12,108 nt of DNA from UCB3 sp964415605 (GTDB lineage: Bacteria; Chloroflexota; Anaerolineae; Epilineales; Epilineaceae). The stretch covers positions 1 to 12,108 of the forward strand of contig CAYQBA010000143.1 in assembly GCA_964415605.1 (NCBI GenBank), read 5' to 3'. Position 1 is the stretch's first letter. Every line of letters begins with the position of its first letter. Shown here in pieces: positions 1 through 6,914 of the stretch. The notes under the pieces were generated by a model. The model saw only the letters and a program-made list of their open reading frames with translations. It ran no database searches and was not told the origin of the DNA. The translations under genes and the position numbers were made by a program.

Positions 1-2524
1 CCACGCGGCCGGCGGCCCCCGCGTCCACCGTGGCCGCCAGGCCGGGCGCGGCCAGGGCGCCGGTCGCCGCGGTCGCGGGTTCCGCCGCGGCGGCAGCCTC
101 GTTGAGCCAGTACAGCGTGACGTCGACGGGGTCGCCGGGGCGGACCGCGCTGGGCGCGTCGTAGCCCAGGAGCCGCACGCGCTTGCCCCAGTCCACCGCC
201 ACCGGCTGGTTCGCGCGCGCCGCCAGATCGCGGCCGGCCGGCACGATGGTGACCGATCCGATCCGGATCGCCCGCGACCGCGCCGCCGCGTCGGACTCGC
301 CCGGTGCGGCGATGGCTGCCACGAGGTCGTAGCGGCCCGGCGGCGCCGCCGCGTCCACGGCCAGGCGATGGTAGTCGGACACGACCTCGCCCGGCGACCA
401 GCGCGCAAACGGGAAGCGGCCACCGACCGGCTCGCCGGCGTGCAGCGCGGCCGACGGGCCGTCGTCGGCGGCAAGGGCCAGCCACGCCCGTTCGCCGCCG
501 GGGATGGCGCGGTCCCCCTCTTCAGCCAGCGCGTCGCCGCTGCCTGACCCTTCCCGTTGCCACACCAGCGTGACGCCCACTTCGGTACCTGGCACCGCGG
601 CGTCGTCGCCGGCATCGAGACCGTAGCCCACGAGCGTGATGCCCGGGCGGCCGGCCATCGAGCGCCCGACCGTGTGCGGCACGGCACCAGGGCGCTGCCA
701 GGCCGAGCGCCCGAGCTCGACGAGCGGCCCCCAGCTGCGCAGGTGGTAGGCGGGCTCCGCCGGGGGCTCCACCCCCAACAGGAACACCGGCGCCCCCCGC
801 GTGGGAGCGGCCTCGAGCGTCTTGCGACCGGATGCGGTGTCGAGGTATGCCACCGCGATGTCGGGGCGCACGCCTTCGATCAGCTGCGGGTAAAGAAGCG
901 CCGAGCCGAGCTCCGGGGCCACCACGATCGCCGATCCGACCGGCACCGGCTGCGCCATGGCCGCCCGCCCCACGGCCGCGCCCGGCCAGCCCGCGCTGGC
1001 GTCTGCTCGCGGGCCGTGGGTCCAGAGCTGCGCGACCGGCGCGGCGAGCGCCAGCGTCCAGACCATCGCCTGGGCGGCGGTCGTCCGCCTGGCGGCCGGG
1101 ACCGAGACGGCCGGTGTGCTGCCGGCGCCCGCTGGGATGGCGTCGTCGGGCCGGGCGTGCGCCGACCCGTTGCCGAGGCCGGAACGGCCGTCCGTCGCCG
1201 CGACACCGCCACGAGTCGCGCGGGCGCGGAGACGAGACTCGACCGCGGACACGGTGCCCGCGATCGCGACCAGCCCTCCCGCGATCCACACGCCGAGGAT
1301 CGCCTGCGCCGGCAGCAGGACCACCCAGCCGTCCCACGCGTGGTAGCCGGCCCGAAACACGGCGTATGCCAGCCATGTCGCCAGCCACGCGGCGGTCCAG
1401 GCAAGGCTCCGCCGGGCCAGCCAGGCCACGCCGACGATCGACAGCACGACGCCGGCCGGCCCGGACTGCCCCGCGAAGTCAGACGCCACCATCCACAGCC
1501 GTGACGGGTCGCGCCATGGCCACGCCGGGTCGAAGAGGCCGCCGTACGCGCTGGCCGTGACATAACGCAGCACCTCACCGACGGTCGCGGGGCGGCCGTA
1601 AACGGCGGGCCAGCGGACGAAGAAGTAGACCATCGGGGTCAGGCCCAGCGCAAACGCCGCCGCGAGGCGCGCCAAGCGGCGCGGCTGGCGTAGGAGACCG
1701 GCGTCGCGCCAGAGGATGGTGCCGGCGATCGCCGGGGCGGTGAAGACGATCGTCACGTGGTGGCTGGCCCCCAGCCCGGCCGCCAGCGCGGCGACGGCGA
1801 GCCAGCCGTCGCCGCGCCGCCCGCCCGTGGGCGGCGCCGACCAACCCGCCAGGCCCATGAGGACCACCCCGACGAGGAGGACGTTCAGCGCATAGACCTC
1901 GGTGATGACCGCCTGTGACCAGAACGCCGGCGAGAAGGCGAACACCAGTGCGCCGGCGAGCGCCGCCGCCGGCCGACCCGTCAGCCGGGCGGCAGTGACG
2001 AAGGTCACGGCCACTGCCGCCCCGGCCGCCACCGCCGACAGGAGGTTCATGCGGTACGCCACGTCGCCGAGCGGCAGCAGCGTGAAGAGCTTGCCCAAGA
2101 GCGTGTACAGCGGATAGCCCGGGGGATGGGCGAACGTGAGCCCGTGCGCCACGACCTGGAACTCCAGGCTGTCGGCGACGTCGGTGGTCGGCGACAGGGT
2201 CCGGACGTAGACCGCCAGCGCCAACGCTCCCGCGCCGATGGCGAGGCCGCCGATGCCGCGCCGATCAGCCCCGCGGGGCTCAAACCAAAGCGCCGCGACG
2301 CCGAGCACGGCGATCCCGGCGATCGTCGCCCCGATCCACGGGATCACGCGGGGCTGGCCGGCGTAGCCGGCGATGAGCGCGAGCGGCAGCACGGCCCACG
2401 GAAGACCGGCAAGCCACGAGCGGCGCGCCCGCTGCGTGCGCCCAGCAGAACCCGTGTCGGCCTGCCCATCCTCCAGTCGGATCGAGCCCGACGCTCCGGG
2501 CGTCCTCGCCGGTGCCTCGCTCAT
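1..2524 (-). CDS. DUF2723-family GT-C-like membrane protein with C-terminal beta-sandwich modules (3' end outside window)
   Basis: The frame is open from the ATG at 2524 to the left edge: 841 codons without a stop, stop not seen. A GGGGAG at 2533-2538, 8 bases before the ATG, supports the start. After a polar N-terminus and hydrophobic segments comes the DUF2723 signature: an acidic first loop (D115, D118, E121), then HPPGYPLY at 133-140 and LLGKLF, then further membrane segments to about residue 420. This resembles protein O-mannosyltransferase (GT-C) folds, which transfer sugars from lipid-linked donors on the outer membrane face. A low-complexity linker (about 428-480) and one more hydrophobic segment follow. 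Next is a soluble region with a 'GYGLDAG...PG...VTLVW' module from about residue 627 and a second copy, 'GYDAPSAVRPGDPVDVTLYW', from about 783. These modules are frequent in Chloroflexota membrane proteins. Family membership is well supported; donor, acceptor and enzymatic activity are unproven. Confidence 0.85.
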   Translation of the reverse strand, partial: MSEAPARTPGASGSIRLEDGQADTGSAGRTQRARRSWLAGLPWAVLPLALIAGYAGQPRVIPWIGATIAGIAVLGVAALWFEPRGADRRGIGGLAIGAGALALAVYVRTLSPTTDVADSLEFQVVAHGLTFAHPPGYPLYTLLGKLFTLLPLGDVAYRMNLLSAVAAGAAVAVTFVTAARLTGRPAAALAGALVFAFSPAFWSQAVITEVYALNVLLVGVVLMGLAGWSAPPTGGRRGDGWLAVAALAAGLGASHHVTIVFTAPAIAGTILWRDAGLLRQPRRLARLAAAFALGLTPMVYFFVRWPAVYGRPATVGEVLRYVTASAYGGLFDPAWPWRDPSRLWMVASDFAGQSGPAGVVLSIVGVAWLARRSLAWTAAWLATWLAYAVFRAGYHAWDGWVVLLPAQAILGVWIAGGLVAIAGTVSAVESRLRARATRGGVAATDGRSGLGNGSAHARPDDAIPAGAGSTPAVSVPAARRTTAAQAMVWTLALAAPVAQLWTHGPRADASAGWPGAAVGRAAMAQPVPVGSAIVVAPELGSALLYPQLIEGVRPDIAVAYLDTASGRKTLEAAPTRGAPVFLLGVEPPAEPAYHLRSWGPLVELGRSAWQRPGAVPHTVGRSMAGRPGITLVGYGLDAGDDAAVPGTEVGVTLVWQREGSGSGDALAEEGDRAIPGGERAWLALAADDGPSAALHAGEPVGGRFPFARWSPGEVVSDYHRLAVDAAAPPGRYDLVAAIAAPGESDAAARSRAIRIGSVTIVPAGRDLAARANQPVAVDWGKRVRLLGYDAPSAVRPGDPVDVTLYWLNEAAAAAEPATAATGALAAPGLAATVDAGAAGRV

Positions 2525-2587
2525 GCGCCCAACTCCCCGACGCGCGCCCCGCCGGTCCGGCACCTTGGCCGTTGGGGGTGAGGCGCA

Positions 2588-2653
2588 AGGCCGGTCGGGT
2601 CAAGCATCATCCGCTCGCATGGCCTGCGGATGTTACCATGCGCCGACCGGCCT
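2588..2653. repeat. Nested inverted repeat between HTH gene and membrane-protein gene
   Basis: An 11-base perfect outer arm (AGGCCGGTCGG, 2588-2598) matches CCGACCGGCCT at 2643-2653. Inside it is a second perfect 7-base arm pair (CATCCGC 2608-2614, GCGGATG 2626-2632) around an 11-base loop. The element lies in the 138-base gap between the HTH stop and the next gene on the same strand. It could act as an attenuator or terminator-like structure for the HTH transcript, or as a protein-binding site. No T-tract follows on either strand, so a classical intrinsic terminator is not clearly supported. Confidence 0.45.
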
Positions 2654-2662
2654 CCCCAACGA

Positions 2663-3127
2663 TCAGGATTGGCGTGCCGGCGCGTCCGACTCGGCCGCGT
2701 GCCCGTTGCGCTGGGCCGCGCCGCGCCCGCGCGATGCCTCGATGGCGTGCAGGTTGTCGATCAAGCTGTTCACGGCCTCCATCGAGGTCGGGCTCAACCC
2801 CCGGACCTTCTCGCTCACGAGGCGCGCGGATGCATCCTGCAGCAGCGCGGCGGCGGCGGCCAGCTCCCCCGCGCGGCCCTCCGCGGCGTCGCCCGGCTCG
2901 AAGAAGTACGCCGGGGGCACCTGGAAGAACTCGCTCATCGACTCGATGACATCGAGGCTCGGGTTGCGGTTGCGGCCGTGCCGCAGCTTCCAGACGTACG
3001 AGCGCGAAACCTTGCCGTTGGTGCCCCGCTCGACATCGTCGTAGGTGTATTCGCGGTTATCGTGGCGGCGGATGGTGCGGAACAGGTGGTCGATCTTCTC
3101 GGAGACCGTGTCGCGTGCGCGCTTCAT
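2663..3127 (-). CDS. EspR-like helix-turn-helix (XRE-type) DNA-binding protein
   Basis: A 154-residue protein. Residues 8-78 form the HTH region: a first helix 'KIDHLFRTI', then 'SRSYVWKLRHGRNRNPSLDVIESMSEFF' at 41-68 and 'VPPAYFF' at 70-76. This is the layout of mycobacterial EspR and related actinobacterial and Chloroflexota XRE proteins ('Y..qLR.G...NP....l..la.FF.v...YF'). The C-terminal helical part contains 'VRGLSPTSMEAVNSLIDNL' (108-126), which resembles the EspR dimerisation helix region. The tail (130-154) is polar and probably disordered. The start is ATG 3127, because GGAGGG at 3138-3143 sits 10 bases before it. An in-frame ATG at 3145 overlaps that ribosome-binding site and would be an unlikely alternative. 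It is transcribed divergently from the zinc-ribbon gene. Nucleoid-associated or regulatory DNA binding is expected from the family; its targets are unknown. Confidence 0.85.
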   Translation of the reverse strand: MKRARDTVSEKIDHLFRTIRRHDNREYTYDDVERGTNGKVSRSYVWKLRHGRNRNPSLDVIESMSEFFQVPPAYFFEPGDAAEGRAGELAAAAALLQDASARLVSEKVRGLSPTSMEAVNSLIDNLHAIEASRGRGAAQRNGHAAESDAPARQS

Positions 3128-3137
3128 GGTGATGATT

Positions 3138-3143
3138 CCCTCC
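3138..3143 (-). promoter_or_regulatory. Ribosome-binding site deciding the HTH gene start
   Basis: GGAGGG on the minus strand ends 10 bases before ATG 3127. It overlaps the in-frame ATG at 3145, which therefore cannot use it. This favours the shorter 154-residue protein. Confidence 0.6.
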
Positions 3144-3244
3144 ATTCCAACGATCGGGCGCCTGTTCCGGCCCCATCGCGGCCGGCGTGCCCGAGATCGA
3201 TTCGTGCCGGCAATCCCGGCCCCGGTAGATGCCATGAGCATAGC

Positions 3245-3258
3245 TGACTTCGGAGTCA
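3245..3258. promoter_or_regulatory. Short palindrome, possible operator
   Basis: TGACT-TCGG-AGTCA is a 5-base inverted repeat around a 4-base centre. It lies in the A/T-richer part of the divergent intergenic region, about 120 bases upstream of the HTH gene start. It may be a dimeric-regulator site, for example autoregulation by the HTH protein. A match this short could be chance. Confidence 0.25.
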
Positions 3259-3363
3259 CGGGTTTGTATCCATCGGTAAACGTCTGGTTACGAGGATCAT
3301 CGGTGCAACGTCGGGTCCACGATCCCGCCACATGCGATCGGTCAACGTGCCGGGACCGGCATG

Positions 3364-3393
3364 TTGGCCGGATTGGTCGTGGGCCGGTAGAAT
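3364..3393 (+). promoter_or_regulatory. Candidate promoter for zinc-ribbon gene
   Basis: TTGGCC (3364-3369) and TAGAAT (3388-3393) are separated by 18 bases, matching the housekeeping-sigma consensus at 4/6 and 5/6. A start near 3400 would leave a leader of about 55 bases before ATG 3455. The -10 match stands out in this GC-rich sequence. Confidence 0.45.
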
Positions 3394-3454
3394 CACGGCC
3401 CTGGCCGCGCGTGGCCGTGGCGCACGGCGCCGCGCGGCAGCGAGAGAAGGCAAC

Positions 3455-4136
3455 ATGTCGCGCACGAGACTCCTGTTGGACCTCCAGAAGCTGGACCTGA
3501 CCCGGGACGCGGCCGTGGCTCGGCTCAACCGGATCGCCGCCGCGCTGGCGACCAGCCCCGCCGTCGCCGAAGCGGAGGCGGCCATTCGCGCCGCGGAGGC
3601 GTCGCTCGCGGCGGCGGACCGCACGCTTCGGACGCTCACCGCCGAGCGCGAGGATCTCCAGACCCACGTGAACGCCGAAGAGCAGAAGCTGTACGGTGGG
3701 GGCTTCAAGAACCCGCGCGAGGTACAGAACCTCCAGCGTGAGACCGAGTCGCTCAAACGGCGCCTGGCCACGCTCGAGGATGGCGTGCTCGAGGCGATGT
3801 TGGCGCGCGACGCGGCGGATGCGGACATGGGTCAGGCCCGGCAGCGTCTGGCGGCGGCGGAGCGGGACGGCGCGGCGCGGCATGCCGATCTCGCCGAGGC
3901 GCAGAGCAAGCTCTCGGCCGCGGTCCGCAAGGTGGACGCCCGGCGCGCAAGCCTGCTCGCGGCCATCCCGCCGGCCGATCACGCCATCTACGAGCGGCTG
4001 CGGCGCGCCAAGGCCGGGCGGGCGGTCGCGGAGCTCGATGGGCGGGCTTGCGGCACGTGCGGCATGGAGATCCCGGTCGAGGAGGCCCACCGGGCCGCCG
4101 ACGGTTCGGCGCTGGTGTACTGCTCGGGCTGCGGGC

Positions 4137-4153
<17 letters not shown>
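3455..4153 (+). CDS. Coiled-coil protein with C-terminal C4 zinc ribbon (DUF164 / zf-RING_7 family)
   Basis: A 232-residue protein. Residues 1-175 are almost entirely heptad-rich, A/E/R/L-rich helix, expected to form a long coiled-coil hairpin. At 78-96 lies the family signature 'KLYGGGFKNPREVQNLQRE'. The C-terminus has two CxxC knuckles, C199/C202 and C223/C226 ('CGTCGMEIP' and 'YCSGCGRVLHG'), forming a zinc ribbon. This architecture is widespread (chlamydial CT398, actinobacterial homologues). The general function is unsettled; links to nucleic acids or secretion have been proposed in individual species. The start ATG 3455 has a GAGAGAAGG stretch just upstream (3442-3450); the frame extends further upstream but with non-family sequence. 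It is divergent from the HTH gene, and the winged-helix gene starts within its end, implying co-expression. Confidence 0.9.
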
Positions 4154-4505
<352 letters not shown>

Positions 4506-4523
4506 AGCGCGCCGGGCGGATCG

Positions 4524-4799
4524 TCAGTAGCCCCGCATCTGCACGAGCAGGCGTTCGACGAGCTGCAGGAGGATGAACGCCGCGATCGGCGTGATGTCGA
4601 TCATGCCGATGGGCGGGATGACCCGCCGGAGCGGCTCGAGGACGGGGTCCGTGATCGTGAACAGGATCCGCTTGAGCGCGTTGGTGGGGTACGGGTTGGG
4701 GTCCACCCACGACAGCAGGACGCGTGCCAGGATGGCGAACCACATCAACCGGAGCACCAGCAGCAGCGCGAGGATCACGCCGCCCAGCGGGTCATTCAT
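4524..4799 (-). CDS. yggT: YggT family small integral membrane protein
   Basis: A 91-residue protein with two hydrophobic segments (about 7-30 and 67-86). Between them is the highly conserved YGGT loop: 'LLSWVDPNPYP' at 28-38, 'TDPVLEPLRRVIPP' at 50-63 and then 'GMIDITPI'. This is the short single-repeat form; E. coli YggT has two repeats. The start ATG 4799 has AAGGA upstream at suitable distance. The ATG lies inside the last codons of yggS, with an 8-base overlap, so the two are probably translationally coupled. The family is implicated in cell-division-site or osmotic-stress membrane functions (CcdA/Ycf19-like proteins in plastids). The precise role here is unknown. It is the last gene of the minus-strand cluster. 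Confidence 0.93.
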   Translation of the reverse strand: MNDPLGGVILALLLVLRLMWFAILARVLLSWVDPNPYPTNALKRILFTITDPVLEPLRRVIPPIGMIDITPIAAFILLQLVERLLVQMRGY

Positions 4800-5523
4800 G
4801 GGCTTGTCCTTGTGGTTGGGGTGAGGCGAGGGGCTCAGCGCCGCCGAAGAGGGCGGACCCGACTCGGATCTCCGTCGCGCCTTCCTCGACCGCGATCTCG
4901 AAATCACCCGACATGCCCATCGAGAGCACCGGGTTGTCCCGTTCCGGCATGTGGCGGCGCAGCGCCCCGGCCAGCAGGCGGGTCTGCCGGAACACGGCGC
5001 GTGCCGCCTCGGGCCCGGCATCCCGGGCCAGCGTCATCAACCCCAGGAGCTCGAGGTGCGGGAGACCCGCGATCGCCGCCGCGGCCTCCTCCACCTCGGC
5101 CGGCGGCAGACCCGTCCGCGCCACGTCGCCGGTCCAGTCGACTTCGATCAACACCGGCAGCCGGTGGTTCCGCTCGGCGGCGAGCCGATCCAGGTCGGCG
5201 GCCAGGCGCCGGCTGTCGACGCTGTCGATCCGCTGGAAGAAGGCCACCGCCCGGCGGGCCTTGTTGCGCTGCAGGTGACCGATCAGATGCCAGGTCGGCG
5301 GCGGGGCAAGCCCCGCGCAAGCGGGCCGGCGCGCCTCCGCCGCATGAACCCTGCTTTCCGCCAGATGGTGGACGCCGGCCGCCACGGCCGCCACGACGCC
5401 GTCGTCGCTCACGCCCTTGGTCACGGCGACCAGCGTCACGTCGGCGGGGTCGCGGGCCGCACGCGCGGCGGCAGCGGCGACGATCGCCCGCACGGATGCC
5501 AGCCGCGCGGCCGTCGGGCTCAT
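4792..5523 (-). CDS. yggS: YggS/PROSC-family PLP-binding homeostasis protein
   Basis: A 243-residue TIM-barrel protein that binds pyridoxal 5'-phosphate and buffers its supply. The PLP lysine is K36 in 'LVAVTKG'. Other family motifs are 'WHLIGHLQRNKA' (78-89), 'IDSVDS' (99-104), 'LPHLELLGLMTLA' (154-166), 'LSMGMSGDFEIAVEEGAT' (200-217) and 'IRVGSALFG' (219-227), the last two forming the phosphate-binding end of the barrel. Length is typical. One departure: the usual 'FGENYVQE' segment reads 'LAESRVHA' at 54-61, while the rest is well conserved. The start ATG 5523 overlaps the nusB stop as ATGA, indicating translational coupling. The end overlaps yggT. Confidence 0.95.
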   Translation of the reverse strand: MSPTAARLASVRAIVAAAAARAARDPADVTLVAVTKGVSDDGVVAAVAAGVHHLAESRVHAAEARRPACAGLAPPPTWHLIGHLQRNKARRAVAFFQRIDSVDSRRLAADLDRLAAERNHRLPVLIEVDWTGDVARTGLPPAEVEEAAAAIAGLPHLELLGLMTLARDAGPEAARAVFRQTRLLAGALRRHMPERDNPVLSMGMSGDFEIAVEEGATEIRVGSALFGGAEPLASPQPQGQAHE

Positions 5524-6113
5524 CCGTTTGCCGGGGCAAGATCCAGGCGGATGCCGGCGTTGACGAACGCGCCCAGCGCGCCGTTCACCATGCGCCGGGC
5601 GCCCTCGCCGCTGTACCGGCGCGCCAGCTCGACGGCCTCGTTGATGGCCACCCGTACCGGAACCTCGCCCAGGCCGATCTCCCACAGCGCGATGCGCAAC
5701 ACGTTGCGGTCGATCGGCGCCATCTGGTCGACCGGCCACTCCGGTGCGATCTGCCGGATCACCTGATCGAGGCGTTCGCGGTGCCCGACGACGCCCCGGA
5801 TCACGGCGGCGCCGTAGTCGGCCTGCTTGCGGAGCCCGCGCAACGGCGCCAGCACGGCGGACACCCGAGCCGCGTCGACGGCATGCTGGCGCGCGGCGGC
5901 GTCGACGTCGACGGCCTCCAGCCCGGACGCGGCGTGCTGGTGGATCAGCGCCAGGGCCAGCGGGACATCCGCCGGGGGGAGCACGGTGCGGGCGCCGCCT
6001 TCATAGACATCGATGACGCGCCGGGCGACCACCCAGTCCACCGAGTGCGTGCTCTGGTCGAGCTCGTACAGTGCCTGCAACGCCATCTCCCTCGCGCGCC
6101 GTCGGCCTTTCAT
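5520..6113 (-). CDS. nusB: Transcription antitermination factor NusB, enlarged form
   Basis: A 197-residue protein; ordinary NusB is about 130-160 residues. The N-terminal helix 'RRRAREMALQALYELDQ' (4-20) carries the arginine-rich RNA-contacting face. The second half has 'APIDRNVLRIALWEIG' (132-147), 'VPVRVAINEAVELARRYSG' (151-169) and 'RRMVNGALGAFV' (173-184), all classic NusB. About 50 extra residues, rich in A, H, V and D, lie between helices 1 and 3 (roughly residues 35-90). NusB with S10 (NusE) forms the boxA-binding complex that prevents premature termination in rRNA operons. It starts 6 bases after the fabG stop with no clear ribosome-binding site, so coupling to fabG is likely. It shares an ATGA overlap with yggS. 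Confidence 0.95.
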   Translation of the reverse strand: MKGRRRAREMALQALYELDQSTHSVDWVVARRVIDVYEGGARTVLPPADVPLALALIHQHAASGLEAVDVDAAARQHAVDAARVSAVLAPLRGLRKQADYGAAVIRGVVGHRERLDQVIRQIAPEWPVDQMAPIDRNVLRIALWEIGLGEVPVRVAINEAVELARRYSGEGARRMVNGALGAFVNAGIRLDLAPANG

Positions 6114-6119
6114 CGGCGG

Positions 6120-6866
6120 TCAGATGATCATCCCGCCGTCGACGCGCAGCACCTGGCTCGTGATGAACGAAGCGTCATCGGAGGCCAGGAAGGCCACGGC
6201 CGCCGCGACGTCGTCGCACGTGCCGAGGCGGCCGAGGGGCGTCAGGCGGCGGACGTCGTCCAACAAGGATGCCGGCAGGTCGCGGGTGAGATCGGTGAGC
6301 ACGTAGCCCGGTGCGACGGCGTTGACCGTGATCCCGCGTGGTCCCACCTCCTTGGCCAGGCTCTTGGTGAATCCGACGATGCCGGCCTTGGCCGCGGCGT
6401 AGTTGGTCTGACCGGCGTTGCCGCCGAGGCCCGCGATGGACGTGATGTTCACGATGCGCCCCGATCGCTGCCGGACCATCACGCGGGTGGCAGCGCGCGA
6501 GACCACGAACACGCTGCGCAGGTTGGTCGCCAGGACCGTGTCCCAGTCTTCGTCGCGCATCTTCATCAACAGCGTGTCGCGCGTCACGCCGGCGTTGTTG
6601 ACGACGATGTCGAGGCGCCCGAAGTGATCCACCGCCGCCTTGACCAGCGCCTCGGCCGCCGCGGCGTCGGCCACGTCGCCGCCGACGGCGATCGCGTCGC
6701 CCCCGGCGGCACGGATGTCCGCCAGCACGGCTTCGGCCGAGGCGGCGTCGGAGCGGTAGTTGACCACCACCTTGGCGCCGTCGACGGCGAGCCGCGTCAC
6801 GATGGCCCGGCCGATGCCGCGCGAGCTGCCGGTGACCAGCGCCACCTTGTCCGTGAGGTTGTGCAT
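6120..6866 (-). CDS. fabG: 3-oxoacyl-[acyl-carrier-protein] reductase FabG
   Basis: A 248-residue classical short-chain dehydrogenase. It catalyses the NADPH-dependent reduction of beta-ketoacyl-ACP in type II fatty-acid elongation. Visible features: nucleotide-binding 'TGSSRGIG' (12-19), D64, 'NNAG' (90-93), and the catalytic tetrad N115, S143, Y156, K160 ('NITSIAG', 'YAAAK'). Then follow 'GPRGITVNAVAPGYVLT' (175-191) and the C-terminal 'VDGGMII'. R38 after the second strand ('VVNYRS') fits NADPH preference. The ATG start has GAGAG just upstream. It lies 48 bases after fabD and 6 before nusB. SDRs are hard to tell apart by sequence, but adjacency to fabD and the FabG-type sequence make the assignment firm. 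Confidence 0.95.
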   Translation of the reverse strand: MHNLTDKVALVTGSSRGIGRAIVTRLAVDGAKVVVNYRSDAASAEAVLADIRAAGGDAIAVGGDVADAAAAEALVKAAVDHFGRLDIVVNNAGVTRDTLLMKMRDEDWDTVLATNLRSVFVVSRAATRVMVRQRSGRIVNITSIAGLGGNAGQTNYAAAKAGIVGFTKSLAKEVGPRGITVNAVAPGYVLTDLTRDLPASLLDDVRRLTPLGRLGTCDDVAAAVAFLASDDASFITSQVLRVDGGMII

Positions 6867-6914
6867 GTGCTCTCTCGTCGATGACGGGTGGATCGAGGCG
6901 GGTCCCCGATCGGC

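Larger units (their letters stand above)
3128..3454. other. Divergent intergenic region between HTH gene and zinc-ribbon gene
   Basis: These 327 bases contain no convincing coding sequence; the open frames crossing it lack family-like protein. It holds the start regions of both flanking genes. The stretch 3238-3300 is visibly richer in A/T than its surroundings, which fits a control region. It contains a small palindrome at 3245-3258. A plausible plus-strand promoter lies at 3364-3393. I could not pick a confident minus-strand -35/-10 pair for the HTH gene. Confidence 0.7.

Noticed and set aside
3128..3145. Six-residue longer start (ATG 3145) for the HTH protein
   Set aside because: That ATG lies in the ribosome-binding site of ATG 3127 and has no ribosome-binding site of its own.
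3245..3272. Hairpin plus GGGTTTGTATCC resembling tRNA arms
   Set aside because: The loop is only 4 bases, the T-arm stem does not pair, and no acceptor stem can be formed.
3696..4136. Upstream continuation of the winged-helix frame as a possible receiver domain
   Set aside because: This stretch is the out-of-frame shadow of the zinc-ribbon gene, Arg/Ser-rich, with no aspartate pocket or receiver motif.
4812..6884. Plus-strand open frame of 690 codons
   Set aside because: Antisense to yggS, nusB and fabG; its translation is Arg/Gly/Pro/His-rich with no family motif. Long antisense frames are expected at this GC content.
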